Of a stretch of DNA of 48,347 bases, positions 39,948 through 48,210 are shown piece by piece; position 1 is the stretch's first letter, and each line of letters starts with the position of its first letter. A model generated the notes under the pieces. The model had not been told where the DNA came from. It saw only the letters and a list, made by a program, of their open reading frames with translations, and ran no database searches. Source of the stretch: Candidatus Gastranaerophilales bacterium (lineage in GTDB: Bacteria > Cyanobacteriota > Vampirovibrionia > Gastranaerophilales > Gastranaerophilaceae); assembly GCA_944323925.1 (NCBI GenBank), contig CALUUI010000016.1, forward strand, positions 1 through 48,347, read 5' to 3'. A program made the translations under genes and the position numbers.

Positions 39948-42476
39948 TTAAATCTCTCTTAGCTCATTGTCAAAGAACTTTACCCTCGTGATATCAAATA
40001 AAATATCATTAGAAATGAGTTTCATTAACTCATCTGCTCTTACCGCCGGAATATCAGATCCTTGACCGGTTTTAAGTACAATGAATAAACAATCATCCTT
40101 GAACTCATAGGAGTTAATAGACTTTTTAATGTTTATTGTTTTTTCTAAACCTTTTTTGTTTTTCTTCGTTAGATAAATCTCCTCGGAAGATAAAACCTTT
40201 TCTATATTGTACCTGATATCATCAAGTTTGTAAAGCACGGCAGAAGTAGGGCGAATAGTGTACTCTGCCCACTGAACAGTCGTATCGATTGATTTTTCAG
40301 CTTTTGAAATTTTTGTTACAGAAATAATTTTTGATTGCCCGCAAAGAGCTGATTCAATTTTCTCAGCTACAATATTTTCAGAAATATCATCATACAACTC
40401 AATATCAACAAGTTCACACACACTTTCACAAAACAAAGGTAGAGCAACTCCCATTGAAACCTTCATAGAAGGATTAAAACCTAGTGAAAAGGCTACATTT
40501 AAGCCACTCCTTGCTAATGCCTTAAAGAATGTATTTTGCCAATCCAAATGCGAAAAATATCTCAATAAACCATTTTTTGTAAGTTTAATGCGGTACTTAA
40601 AAATCTTTCTGTCAGGATTTGGATGTACATTGTTTGGATCAACAGGAGGAAGTTTGGCTAACTCTTGCGCCTTTTCTGATGCCTTATAAGGCTTTGCCAA
40701 GTGTTTTTTTAGTTTTAGATTTTTACAAACTCCGCAATTTACACATTTTTGCTCACATGTTGGCTGTAGATTAAAAGTTTCGGGCTGATTAAATGCTTCT
40801 ATGTATTCATTTTTCAACCAAGACTTATCAAGCCCTGTATCAATAAAATCCCAAGGTAAAACGTCATCTAGTGAATATACCTTTTGAGCAAGTTCAGCAA
40901 GATTAATATTTAAATCTTGTGCTGTATCAAACCAAATTCTCTTATCAAAATAATCATCCCAAGCATCAAGATAGCAACCTTTTTTGTAGAGTGCTTCTAT
41001 ATATTTACACAACGATTCATCACCACGTGTAAGCACAGCCTCTAATAGTGAAATATACTTTTCGTGATAATTGATTTTTAGACCTTTTATATGTGCGGTC
41101 TTTTCTTTTAAGTAGTTAATATTCTCAGTAACAGTATCTAAATCAATTTGAGAACACCACTGAAACGGTGTAAATGGTTTAGGCACAAAAATTGATAAGG
41201 TACAGACCAAATCGAATCCATGCTTTAATCCTTTTTCTTTTTTTATTCTTCTTATTCCCGATTTAATTTCAGCAAGCAAACTTGCCATTTCATCAAGATC
41301 TTCCTTTGTTTCTGTCGGAAGTCCAGTTATAAAATAGAATTTTAATCGTGACCAACCATTTTCATATAATGTAAAAACAGCATTTAAAATTTGTTCTTTA
41401 GAAATATTTTTCTTAATAACATTTCTAAGTCTTTGACTACCTGCTTCCGGTGCTAATGTCATTGTTGACTTTCTAACGGATTGAACTAGATTAGCTAACT
41501 CAAGACTAAAACCGTCAATCCTTTGACTTGGAAGCGATACAGAAACCTTTTTAGAGTTAAATTCCACTCCAAGCTCTTTAATAACTTCTTTAATATTTGA
41601 ATAATCATTTGATGACAAAGAAAGCAGTGAATATTCATCATACCCGGTATTATGAACAAGTTCTTTAGTAATTTTAATGATATCCTCGGCTTCTCTTTCT
41701 CTAACAGGAAGCGTAACGTGTCCAGGCTGGCAAAAACGGCACATACGCCCACAGCCACGTCGAATTTCTACTACAGCCCTATCGTGAACAGAACTTGAGA
41801 ACGGTATAGGATAGGCCTTAAGTGCTGTTTCATATTTTAACTCAACAGCGCATTTCTTAACCTTTTTATTTTTTCCGACAAGAGGAACCCAAACGCCTTC
41901 TATTTCAGATAGCTTAATTAATTTCTGCTCTCTTGATAAACTCTTATTTGCCAAGATTGACTCGCAAATTTTTATATTAACTTCCTCACCGTCACCAATA
42001 ACAAATGCGTCAATAAAATCCGCCATTGGTAAAGGATTATAAGTACAAGGGCCACCGGCAATAACTATAGGTGAGTTTTCTCCTCTGTCTGCTCTTTTAT
42101 ATGGAATACCACTCATATCAAGCAGTTTCAAAACCGTAGGATAAGATAATTCATACTGCAAAGAAAAGCCTACAACATCAAAATCTTTAATGAGACGTTT
42201 AGACTCTAAACCATAAAGATATTCAGGCTTAAAATCCGGTTCAGGAGCATACGCTCTGTCAGCCATAAAATCAGGATGACGATTTATTAAATCATAAAGA
42301 ATTCTAACACCTAAATTACTTATTCCAATTTCATATTTATCAGGAAAAACAAACGCAAAACGTAATTTAGCGGAATCAAAGTCTTTATTATATGCAAGAA
42401 TTTCTCCACCAACATACTGATAAGGTTTCGTACAATTATATAGGGCTTCGTGTATATTATGGAAAAAACAAGTCAT
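39948..42476 (-). CDS. B12-binding radical SAM protein fused to DUF2344
   Basis: An 842-aa protein of the TIGR03960 type. The N-terminal ~200 residues form a B12-binding-like domain. The radical SAM cluster is C-x3-C-x2-C in RRGCGRMCRFCQPG, followed by TLAPEAGSQRLRNVIKK and FYFITGLPTET. After residue ~600 comes a Cys cluster (CEQKCVNCGVCKNL), then a DUF2344/TIGR03936 domain (IFKYRIKLTKNGLLRYFSHLDWQNTFFKALARSG). The substrate is unknown. In Cyanobacteria and several Firmicutes a gene of this type sits next to the RNase E/G gene, as here. GGAGGA lies 12 bases before the ATG, within the end of the preceding gene. Confidence 0.9.
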   Translation of the reverse strand: MTCFFHNIHEALYNCTKPYQYVGGEILAYNKDFDSAKLRFAFVFPDKYEIGISNLGVRILYDLINRHPDFMADRAYAPEPDFKPEYLYGLESKRLIKDFDVVGFSLQYELSYPTVLKLLDMSGIPYKRADRGENSPIVIAGGPCTYNPLPMADFIDAFVIGDGEEVNIKICESILANKSLSREQKLIKLSEIEGVWVPLVGKNKKVKKCAVELKYETALKAYPIPFSSSVHDRAVVEIRRGCGRMCRFCQPGHVTLPVREREAEDIIKITKELVHNTGYDEYSLLSLSSNDYSNIKEVIKELGVEFNSKKVSVSLPSQRIDGFSLELANLVQSVRKSTMTLAPEAGSQRLRNVIKKNISKEQILNAVFTLYENGWSRLKFYFITGLPTETKEDLDEMASLLAEIKSGIRRIKKEKGLKHGFDLVCTLSIFVPKPFTPFQWCSQIDLDTVTENINYLKEKTAHIKGLKINYHEKYISLLEAVLTRGDESLCKYIEALYKKGCYLDAWDDYFDKRIWFDTAQDLNINLAELAQKVYSLDDVLPWDFIDTGLDKSWLKNEYIEAFNQPETFNLQPTCEQKCVNCGVCKNLKLKKHLAKPYKASEKAQELAKLPPVDPNNVHPNPDRKIFKYRIKLTKNGLLRYFSHLDWQNTFFKALARSGLNVAFSLGFNPSMKVSMGVALPLFCESVCELVDIELYDDISENIVAEKIESALCGQSKIISVTKISKAEKSIDTTVQWAEYTIRPTSAVLYKLDDIRYNIEKVLSSEEIYLTKKNKKGLEKTINIKKSINSYEFKDDCLFIVLKTGQGSDIPAVRADELMKLISNDILFDITRVKFFDNELREI

Positions 42477-42477
42477 G

Positions 42478-42825
42478 CTACGCTAAATCCTCCGGAAAAT
42501 ATTTTTCTATCTCAATAATCTTCCCGTTAAGAGTATTTTCTTCAAATGCTTTTAGGAATTGTGCTAAATCATCATTTTTTACATCATAGTTATATAACCA
42601 AATTTCACCATCCAATTCACGCATAACACTAACAATGTAATGGCATTTTTCAGCATAACTAATTAAACGCTCCTTATTAAACCTATTACCATTTTTATCT
42701 TTATTAATTTTAACGTAGTTAAATCCTGCAAAATATCTTATATGCTCATTTTTTGACTCATTATTTCTATTGTGATGTGCGGCAAAAATATTAACAATAT
42801 TTTTGTCATTATCGTACTCTTTCAT
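42478..42825 (-). CDS. Small conserved-looking protein, function unknown
   Basis: A 115-aa acidic, soluble protein (MKEYDNDKNIVNIFAAHHNRNNESKNEHIRYF...), ending DLA. Residues ~50-110 look like alternating strands and helices (NKERLISYAEKCHYIVSVMRELDGEIWLYNYDVKNDDLAQFLKAFEE). A longer frame from 42873 exists, but GGAGGAG immediately precedes the ATG at 42825, which is therefore chosen. It precedes the radical SAM gene with a one-base gap, making it the first gene of that operon. A TTACA...TTACA motif lies 53-73 bases upstream. Confidence 0.6.
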   Translation of the reverse strand: MKEYDNDKNIVNIFAAHHNRNNESKNEHIRYFAGFNYVKINKDKNGNRFNKERLISYAEKCHYIVSVMRELDGEIWLYNYDVKNDDLAQFLKAFEENTLNGKIIEIEKYFPEDLA

Positions 42826-42900
42826 TTCTCCTCCTACTATTACTATTAAACAATATAAACAATATAAGTTCAAAATATTACAAAAAAAATTTACAAATAA

Positions 42901-42931
42901 AAAAGGGAAACCTATAAAAAGTTTCCCTTTT
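42901..42931 (-). terminator. Rho-independent terminator of gap
   Basis: AAAAGGGAAAC / GTTTCCCTTTT 11-bp stem with a 9-base loop and T-run on the minus strand, 23 bases after the gap stop. Confidence 0.8.
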
Positions 42932-42953
42932 CCAAATTACATTAAACTACAGA

Positions 42954-43958
42954 TTATAATTTAGAAGCAACCATTTTAGTTGTTTCAGCTAATCTTGTAG
43001 AATAACCCATTTCGTTATCATACCAAGAAATAATCTTAACTTGGTTTCCGCCCATAACACGAGTTAATAAAGCATCAACAGTTGAAGATTGAGAAGTACC
43101 GATGTAGTCAGAAGAAACAAGAGGTTCTTCAGTGTAGCAAAGTACATGACCATCAGCGCCTTCTTTTAAAGCTGCGTTAACTTCTTCAACAGTAACATCT
43201 TTAGCAAGTTCAAATACAACGTCAACTAAAGAAACGTCTGGGGTAGGAACTCTCATAGCGAAACCGTCCAATTTACCTTTAAGTTGAGGTAAAACAAGAG
43301 CAACAGCCTTAGCAGCACCAGTCTTAGTAGGAACGATGTTTAAAGCGCCAGCTCTAGCACGACGAGGGTCTTTATGACCAGCATCAAGAATTCTTTGGTC
43401 ACCAGTGTAAGAGTGAACAGTAGTCATTAACCCTTTAACAATACCAAATTTTTCATCCATAACCTTAGCAACAGGTGCTAAACAGTTAGTAGTACAAGAA
43501 GCCATAGAAATAACATGGTGCTTAGCAGGGTCATACATTTTGTCGTTTACACCTAAAACAATAGTAATATCTTCGTTTGTTGCAGGAGCAGAAATAATAA
43601 CTTTCTTAGCACCAGCATCTATATGAGCATGAGCCTTAGTTGCATCAGTGAAGAAACCTGTTGATTCAACAACAACTTCAACACCAAGTTCTCTCCAAGG
43701 TAATTGTGCAGGATCTTTTTCAGAGAAGAATTTAATCTTCTTACCGTTAACAATAATACCTTCTTCGTATGCTTCAACAGTACCGTCGAATTTACCCATA
43801 ACTGAGTCATATTTAAAAATTCTAGCAGCATCTTCAGGTTTAAGACCTGGATCGTTGATTGCAACATAATCTATTTCATTGAAGATACCTTCTCTGATAG
43901 CTGCTCTTAAAGTGTTACGTCCGATTCTACCGAATCCGTTAATTGCTACTTTTACCAT
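42954..43958 (-). CDS. gap: Glyceraldehyde-3-phosphate dehydrogenase
   Basis: A 334-aa glycolytic enzyme. NAD-binding motif NGFGRIGR (7-14), IVLGVN, catalytic Cys in MASCTTNC (C155), the partner His in TVHSYTGDQ, and WYDNEMGYSTRL near the C-terminus. AAGGAG precedes the ATG. The minus-strand promoter is TTGATT-17-TACAAT (44031-44003). It stands alone between two terminators. Codon use is visibly less AT-biased than in its neighbours (GCA, ACA, GGT mixtures), as expected for a highly expressed gene. Confidence 0.97.
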   Translation of the reverse strand: MVKVAINGFGRIGRNTLRAAIREGIFNEIDYVAINDPGLKPEDAARIFKYDSVMGKFDGTVEAYEEGIIVNGKKIKFFSEKDPAQLPWRELGVEVVVESTGFFTDATKAHAHIDAGAKKVIISAPATNEDITIVLGVNDKMYDPAKHHVISMASCTTNCLAPVAKVMDEKFGIVKGLMTTVHSYTGDQRILDAGHKDPRRARAGALNIVPTKTGAAKAVALVLPQLKGKLDGFAMRVPTPDVSLVDVVFELAKDVTVEEVNAALKEGADGHVLCYTEEPLVSSDYIGTSQSSTVDALLTRVMGGNQVKIISWYDNEMGYSTRLAETTKMVASKL

Positions 43959-44002
43959 AAGTTTTACTCCTTCTTATTATTGGTAATAATCTTAACAAAC
44001 TG

Positions 44003-44031
44003 ATTGTAAGATAAACAAAAAGTGTAATCAA
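44003..44031 (-). promoter_or_regulatory. Promoter of gap
   Basis: Minus strand: TTGATT (44031-44026), 17-base spacer, TACAAT (44008-44003). The leader is ~38 bases with AAGGAG. Confidence 0.65.
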
Positions 44032-44112
44032 GTAATTTTGAATAACTTAATTATTTTTTAATTATTAGTCAGAAATAAATGTAAAATTTTGTAAAAAGAA
44101 TACAAAAAAGTA

Positions 44113-44139
44113 TAAAGTTTTAGAAAAAAAAGCCGACAA
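44113..44139 (+). promoter_or_regulatory. Sigma-28 (FliA/SigD)-type promoter
   Basis: TAAAGTTT (44113-44120), 11 bases, GCCGACAA (44132-44139). It matches TAAAGTTT-N11-GCCGATAA at 15 of 16 positions with exact spacing. The start would be near 44146, giving a ~17-base leader to the ATG at 44163. Confidence 0.75.
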
Positions 44140-44162
44140 ATATATTACGAAAGGAAAACCAG

Positions 44163-44318
44163 ATGCTAAAAAGATTAGAGAAACCAACCAATAATACAAG
44201 TTCATGCGTTGAATTTATATTAAGGGGAGCCAAGAAGCGGCGAACAATGGCAATAGCCGAAGCAGTCAGAGTAAATGCAGACTCAGGAATCCAAACAGAA
44301 CTGAGAGCAGTAAAATAG
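44163..44318 (+). CDS. 51-aa basic protein behind a sigma-28-type promoter
   Basis: A 51-codon frame: MLKRLEKPTN..., a Lys/Arg-rich centre (RGAKKRRTM), and a C-terminus ending QTELRAVK. AAAGGA lies 7 bases before the ATG, a sigma-28-like promoter just upstream, and a hairpin terminator ~25 bases after the stop, so the unit is complete. Base composition is richer in G and C than the surroundings, and codons include CGG and CGA, so a structured RNA rather than a protein remains possible. The sequence does not resemble FlgM or a known flagellar protein. Confidence 0.5.
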   Translation: MLKRLEKPTNNTSSCVEFILRGAKKRRTMAIAEAVRVNADSGIQTELRAVK

Positions 44319-44341
44319 CATTAACGAGGATGTAAGATGAG

Positions 44342-44375
44342 AAAAAGGACGAGCAAAAAAGCGAGTCCTTTTCTT
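44342..44375 (+). terminator. Rho-independent terminator
   Basis: AAAAGGAC / GTCCTTTT arms (44343-44350 and 44365-44372) with an internal AGC/GC pairing, then TTCTTT. It ends the 51-aa unit. Confidence 0.7.
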
Positions 44376-44412
44376 TAATATAAAATTTTTTTAATAAACT
44401 AAAAATAAATGT

Positions 44413-44440
44413 TTGAAATAAAAAAACTTTATGCTAGTAT
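44413..44440 (+). promoter_or_regulatory. Promoter of tRNA-Ser(GCU)
   Basis: TTGAAA (44413-44418), 16-base spacer, TAGTAT (44435-44440), ~12 bases before the tRNA. Confidence 0.65.
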
Positions 44441-44451
44441 AGAAATACCGA

Positions 44452-44541
44452 GGAAAAGTGGCCGAGTAGGTTTAAGGCGGCACCCTGCTAAGGTGTTGTG
44501 TGGGGTAACCTGCACCGAGGGTTCGAATCCCTCCTTTTCCG
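44452..44541 (+). tRNA. tRNA-Ser (anticodon GCU)
   Basis: 90 bases. Acceptor GGAAAAG/CTTTTCC with discriminator G. Anticodon loop CTGCTAA gives GCU (codons AGC/AGU). A long variable arm (GTGGGGTAACCTGCAC) and T-loop GGTTCGAATCC are present. CCA is not encoded. Confidence 0.96.
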
Positions 44542-44546
44542 AATTT

Positions 44547-44573
44547 AAAAGCCCTTAATAGGGCTTTTTTTTT
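44547..44573 (+). terminator. Rho-independent terminator of the tRNA
   Basis: AAAAGCCCT-TAAT-AGGGCTTTT followed by further T. Confidence 0.85.
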
Positions 44574-44588
44574 ATGGGATGAGAACCC

Positions 44589-44605
44589 TCCAAGCGGAGC
44601 TTGGA
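44589..44605. repeat. Short hairpin in the gap after tRNA-Ser
   Basis: TCCAAGC-GGA-GCTTGGA, within a locally GC-richer patch (44574-44640) that also holds GCTCGAGC. This may be the remnant of a dispersed repeat. The rest of 44574-44845 is AT-rich and contains only the -10 box TATAAT at 44789-44794 for the next gene. Confidence 0.45.
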
Positions 44606-44845
44606 TAAAGCTCGAGCGCAAGACAACAGAGAGCGGAGTAATTTTGAGCACTATATTTCATGTTTATTAATTTATGTTACAAAATAATAAATAGTAGAAA
44701 CCTTGTAATACAATGAGTTTGCACATAAATTTTACATAGAAACCAATTTATCGTCTAAAAAAATTAGTAAAATATATAAAAATTATGATATAATTTTCCG
44801 AGTAAGAGATTGTTATATCTCCTGCTGCTAGTATAAGGATAAAAT

Positions 44846-45193
44846 ATGAAAAATTTGAGTTTAAAATCAATAATTTTAATATTAATGTCACCTGTTCTTT
44901 ACTTCTTAATTGATAAATTAGCAATTTACCTTACTTTATGTTTGGCATTAATTATTAACTTTGTATTATCACTTAAATACCCTCTAGGAATTGAGCTCTA
45001 CTCTATGTCAGGAAGACTAACTGATGTAGTAACTTTTTATATTCCTTCTATAAGAATAACTTATGCGATAATAACAACTGCTATATTAATTGAAATTATT
45101 AAATACTTAAACTACAAAAATAAAAATAAAGGAGCGACGATTGACGATGTCAAAAATAGTATCATTTTTAAGAAAACCGATAATAACAATTAG
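44846..45193 (+). CDS. Small membrane protein of unknown function
   Basis: A 115-aa protein with three hydrophobic segments (~7-25, ~28-45, ~70-90) and a Lys/Asn-rich cytoplasmic tail (YKNKNKGATIDDVKNSIIFKKTDNNN). AAGGA precedes the ATG, and TATAAT at 44789-44794 is its likely -10 box. The end overlaps the next membrane protein gene by 53 bases (47 from the alternative ATG), so the two are co-expressed. No known family recognised. Confidence 0.65.
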   Translation: MKNLSLKSIILILMSPVLYFLIDKLAIYLTLCLALIINFVLSLKYPLGIELYSMSGRLTDVVTFYIPSIRITYAIITTAILIEIIKYLNYKNKNKGATIDDVKNSIIFKKTDNNN

Positions 45194-45884
45194 TCTGTTA
45201 ACTATATTATTTACAGTAATTCTGTTCGTAGTAAATGGTTATAGTTTCAATACTCCCGATTATTACACGAATAGAGAAGCCGCACTCCAAGCTGCACAAA
45301 TTGCAGACCCAAATGCAGCAGCACTGGAAGTAAGCAAATATAAAAACGAGTTATACAGGGTTTATAATAATTTGTTCCAAATTTGGGGATGGCTTGTATC
45401 CATATTAATTTTTACAATAATTTTTCAAATTAAGGATTTCATAGATTTTAAGAATATAAAGACATTCAGGAAAAAATTATTTGTATACTTATGGATTAAC
45501 CTATCTTACATTTTATATTGTATTTGTTGGGTTCCAGCTTATATGGCTGACATAGAAAAATATGTTTATAATGCATACCAAGATACACTTGCTATTCCTC
45601 TATTTAACACTATTTTTGGACTTGCAGATTTAGCCATTAATTATTATGCTATTACAAACATTTTATTCTTTATAATATACAATACAAAAATCAAAAGTCG
45701 ATTCTATTCATTTATTGTTATTCTGGGAATACTGCTTTTAACACTTAAGGCCTATGCCGGTTCTTTTCTTCATTTCTCACTGTGGCATATAGGACTTAAT
45801 GTGTTTTATATAACCTGGCTAATGCTACTACTTTCTGGACTAAGTATCTTAAAAGAAAAACGAACAAATAAATTAGATAAATAA
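45141..45884 (+). CDS. Polytopic membrane protein of unknown function
   Basis: A 247-aa protein with about six spans: ~12-33, ~78-98, ~110-135, ~150-178, ~185-205 and ~215-236. A soluble loop between the first two spans contains YYTNREAALQAAQIADPNAAALEVSKYKNELYRVY and should lie outside the cytoplasm. GGAG is six bases before a TTG at 45141 and twelve before the ATG at 45147, so the start is uncertain by two residues. It overlaps the preceding membrane protein gene. Function unknown. Confidence 0.65.
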   Translation: MTMSKIVSFLRKPIITISLLTILFTVILFVVNGYSFNTPDYYTNREAALQAAQIADPNAAALEVSKYKNELYRVYNNLFQIWGWLVSILIFTIIFQIKDFIDFKNIKTFRKKLFVYLWINLSYILYCICWVPAYMADIEKYVYNAYQDTLAIPLFNTIFGLADLAINYYAITNILFFIIYNTKIKSRFYSFIVILGILLLTLKAYAGSFLHFSLWHIGLNVFYITWLMLLLSGLSILKEKRTNKLDK

Positions 45885-46180
45885 AGGCACAATAATATAA
45901 TCATTAGAAAATAACTGGAAGATAGGTGTAATTATGGAATATTACGTACTACAAACCCGATACTAAAATAAAACTCAAAAGCATTTTGAATCTCCGCTTA
46001 TATTGATAATGTAACCTTAATTTATTTGCATGATGATATTGTGTAGTGTAGCATAATCCGTTAAACCAATAAAAAAGCTTCCAAACGCGAAATAGGGAAC
46101 TCTTTTACATGCTTTATGAAAATGTGAATCGGCTTGTACAGAGACAAATTTATAATTAAAATTATCAATTTAGCATAAGA
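45885..46180. other. Gene-free stretch of ~300 bases
   Basis: No convincing protein gene on either strand. The plus strand has AGGTG before a 10-codon frame (45934-45966). The minus strand carries a sigma-28-like promoter (46152-46126) followed by scattered short frames, one of 11 codons with GGAG in front. The stretch may hold a small or antisense RNA, or be a decayed gene. Confidence 0.4.
46126..46152 (-). promoter_or_regulatory. Sigma-28-like promoter facing no clear gene
   Basis: Minus strand: TAAA (46152-46149), exactly 15 bases, GCCGATTC (46133-46126). The extended match to the consensus is 12 of 16. It reads away from the radical SAM gene, toward the 3' end of the plus-strand membrane protein gene. 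Confidence 0.45.
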
Positions 46181-47602
46181 CTACCAAATTAAAGCCTCAT
46201 TAATTATTTTTCTAGATAATGTAGGATATTCTTTTGTTGCGAATTTTGCTGTTAACTTATCTTTATTAGAAATATTCAAAGACAACTCCGTGGGAATTAT
46301 AGCAACAGCATTAGCAAGATAAATACGCCCATTTGCATCAATTATTTTATTAAAATTATCGTCATTAAATAACCTTTTACTAATATCAGAAATATAATCC
46401 TTAACCAATTCTTCTTGAAGTATTCTAGTATAAGCATAAAAATTGCTTTTAGAAACGAGTTTAGTTAACCGTCCCCCTATCACTAAATCAGTTTCAAGAT
46501 GTTCGACAATGAAAGAAGTTAGCTTATCAATTACATCGTACATCATTTTTTTAGATTTAATAACTTTATTTTCACCATTTAAATCCATAACATACAATTT
46601 AGCAAGGTTTGATAAAATATTATGCGTTATATCATTCATATCTGACTCTCGATAGCCATTAGCAAATTTACCTACTGTAGAATCCGGAAAAGCCCGCACA
46701 ATTACATCAAAATTTTTATCGTTCAATAATGGTGTAAATGTAAATAAGACATTTGCCATTCTTTTTGCATAGGCGTTCTTTAAAATTTTAGCTTTATTTT
46801 CATCATTCCGTTTCAATGACTTAACGGCATTATAATTAAACCAATTAAATGGATTGATTGAAATATTAATTTGTGATAATTTATCAGCATTTTCAGACTG
46901 AGAATAATATTCAACAAATTTTTCAGCACGTTTTTGCAGTTTAATATTAGATTTACTCCACCCATGAGTATCAAATAAAATCTTTTTTTCTAGTGAAGAA
47001 TAAGCTATATTACTTAAGTCAATGAAATCATAGACTCTACCACTATTATCCTTTAATTCTAATTCTAAACAATCCGCATCTCTAAATAAAGACATATCTC
47101 CTGATATTGCAGTATAAGGATTAAACTCTAAACGCTCTCTAAAAGTTTTTAAATCATCCATTATAGCTATATAATCTTCATAAGACATTTTATTAATATG
47201 CTTTTCATCTTCCTTAATTGGAGCCTTAGCACCAGCATAACAATGTGCACAGTAACCGCTACACCCCCGATAAACAGCAATTTCAGTTAAATTTTGACAT
47301 ATAAAAGCTATTTCTTTAATATTCATTCCTTCAAAAATTTTTAAACCATTTTGTATTCCATTAATTTTTTTTAAATCTAAATCTTTTAATGAATTAGGCA
47401 AACCTTTTTCATTAATTATTTTCTTTAAGTAAATTTTTGCCATACTATAATTACAATCAAGCGATTTAAAATTTACAGGTAAATAATAATTATTTGGTAA
47501 AATAGATAAATTAGACTTAAATTCTTCTGATTCTTTATTTGACAATCTTTGTTGAAAAGATCTTGAATTAAAATTATTAAAAACAACTCTATTAATATTC
47601 AT
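46181..47602 (-). CDS. Radical SAM protein of unrecognised family
   Basis: A 473-aa protein. The cluster motif is C114-x3-C118-x2-C121 in YRGCSGYCAHCYAGAKAP, fitting the radical SAM superfamily, with TAISGDMSLFRD and FDTHGWSKSN strands downstream. The N-terminal ~110 residues are helical and contain LPVNFKS (~41-47), similar to the QFKG motif of the 22008-22511 protein. The C-terminal half is long and helical and does not match a SPASM domain, because the extra Cys are missing. Eight bases separate it from the YkgJ-like gene upstream, so the two form an operon. The substrate is unknown. Confidence 0.7.
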   Translation of the reverse strand: MNINRVVFNNFNSRSFQQRLSNKESEEFKSNLSILPNNYYLPVNFKSLDCNYSMAKIYLKKIINEKGLPNSLKDLDLKKINGIQNGLKIFEGMNIKEIAFICQNLTEIAVYRGCSGYCAHCYAGAKAPIKEDEKHINKMSYEDYIAIMDDLKTFRERLEFNPYTAISGDMSLFRDADCLELELKDNSGRVYDFIDLSNIAYSSLEKKILFDTHGWSKSNIKLQKRAEKFVEYYSQSENADKLSQINISINPFNWFNYNAVKSLKRNDENKAKILKNAYAKRMANVLFTFTPLLNDKNFDVIVRAFPDSTVGKFANGYRESDMNDITHNILSNLAKLYVMDLNGENKVIKSKKMMYDVIDKLTSFIVEHLETDLVIGGRLTKLVSKSNFYAYTRILQEELVKDYISDISKRLFNDDNFNKIIDANGRIYLANAVAIIPTELSLNISNKDKLTAKFATKEYPTLSRKIINEALIW

Positions 47603-47609
47603 AATTAAA

Positions 47610-48173
47610 TTACTTTCTTTTTTTCAGATTTTTAAAGAAGGCTCTTAAATTATCAAAATTAAATAATTGAGCAAGATAAAATTTAATAATATCAAATCTA
47701 CTAGACTTATCTGGACAAAGATCAACTTTGGCAAAAGAAGTACCAAACTCTCTACAAATTGGCGGTCTATGTTCATAAACAGCACATCTACCATAGTCAG
47801 TTATAAAAGGACAATAGTTGTATATTTTTTGAGCTTCATAATTATTTAGCAATGTATTAATATCATCCATACTTCTAACTTGCAATTCATCAAGCATATC
47901 TTTAGAAATACCATAAATCTTTTTTCCTGTATTTCTATCAATATTAATCAATTGTATAGGTCTTGTATTATAAACAATAGAATTAAAATTGTCTTTCGGA
48001 TCATTAATTCCAATATTAAGTCCACTATAAATAGGACGTTGAATACGAGAATTAAAACGTTCAAGGAAACCTTCAGGTAATGGAGCATCAATACAACAAC
48101 GAGCTCTACATTTCGGAATAAAGCATTTTGTTGGAGTATTAAAATAATCAACAGTTTTTCTAAGAATTTTCAT
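47610..48173 (-). CDS. YkgJ-family cysteine-cluster protein
   Basis: A 187-aa protein. The N-terminal cluster C17-x4-C22-x3-C26-C27, and CPFITDYGRCAVYEHRPPICREFG further on, match the YkgJ/zinc- or iron-chelating family; the RPxxCRxF segment is diagnostic. Related Cys clusters occur in flagellin lysine methylases (FliB) and other modification proteins. The ATG at 48173 gives the family start; a Met seven codons upstream (48194) is also possible. Followed by the radical SAM gene after eight bases. Upstream is the low-complexity contig end, so the promoter cannot be judged. Confidence 0.8.
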   Translation of the reverse strand: MKILRKTVDYFNTPTKCFIPKCRARCCIDAPLPEGFLERFNSRIQRPIYSGLNIGINDPKDNFNSIVYNTRPIQLINIDRNTGKKIYGISKDMLDELQVRSMDDINTLLNNYEAQKIYNYCPFITDYGRCAVYEHRPPICREFGTSFAKVDLCPDKSSRFDIIKFYLAQLFNFDNLRAFFKNLKKRK

Positions 48174-48210
48174 ACAGATATAAAAATCAAACATAATATT
48201 TTTTGCCTAG

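Noticed and set aside
45934-45966. Ten-codon frame MEYYVLQTRY with AGGTG upstream, possibly a NusG-like remnant
   Set aside because: Too short to judge, and the following sequence in any frame shows no NusG features.
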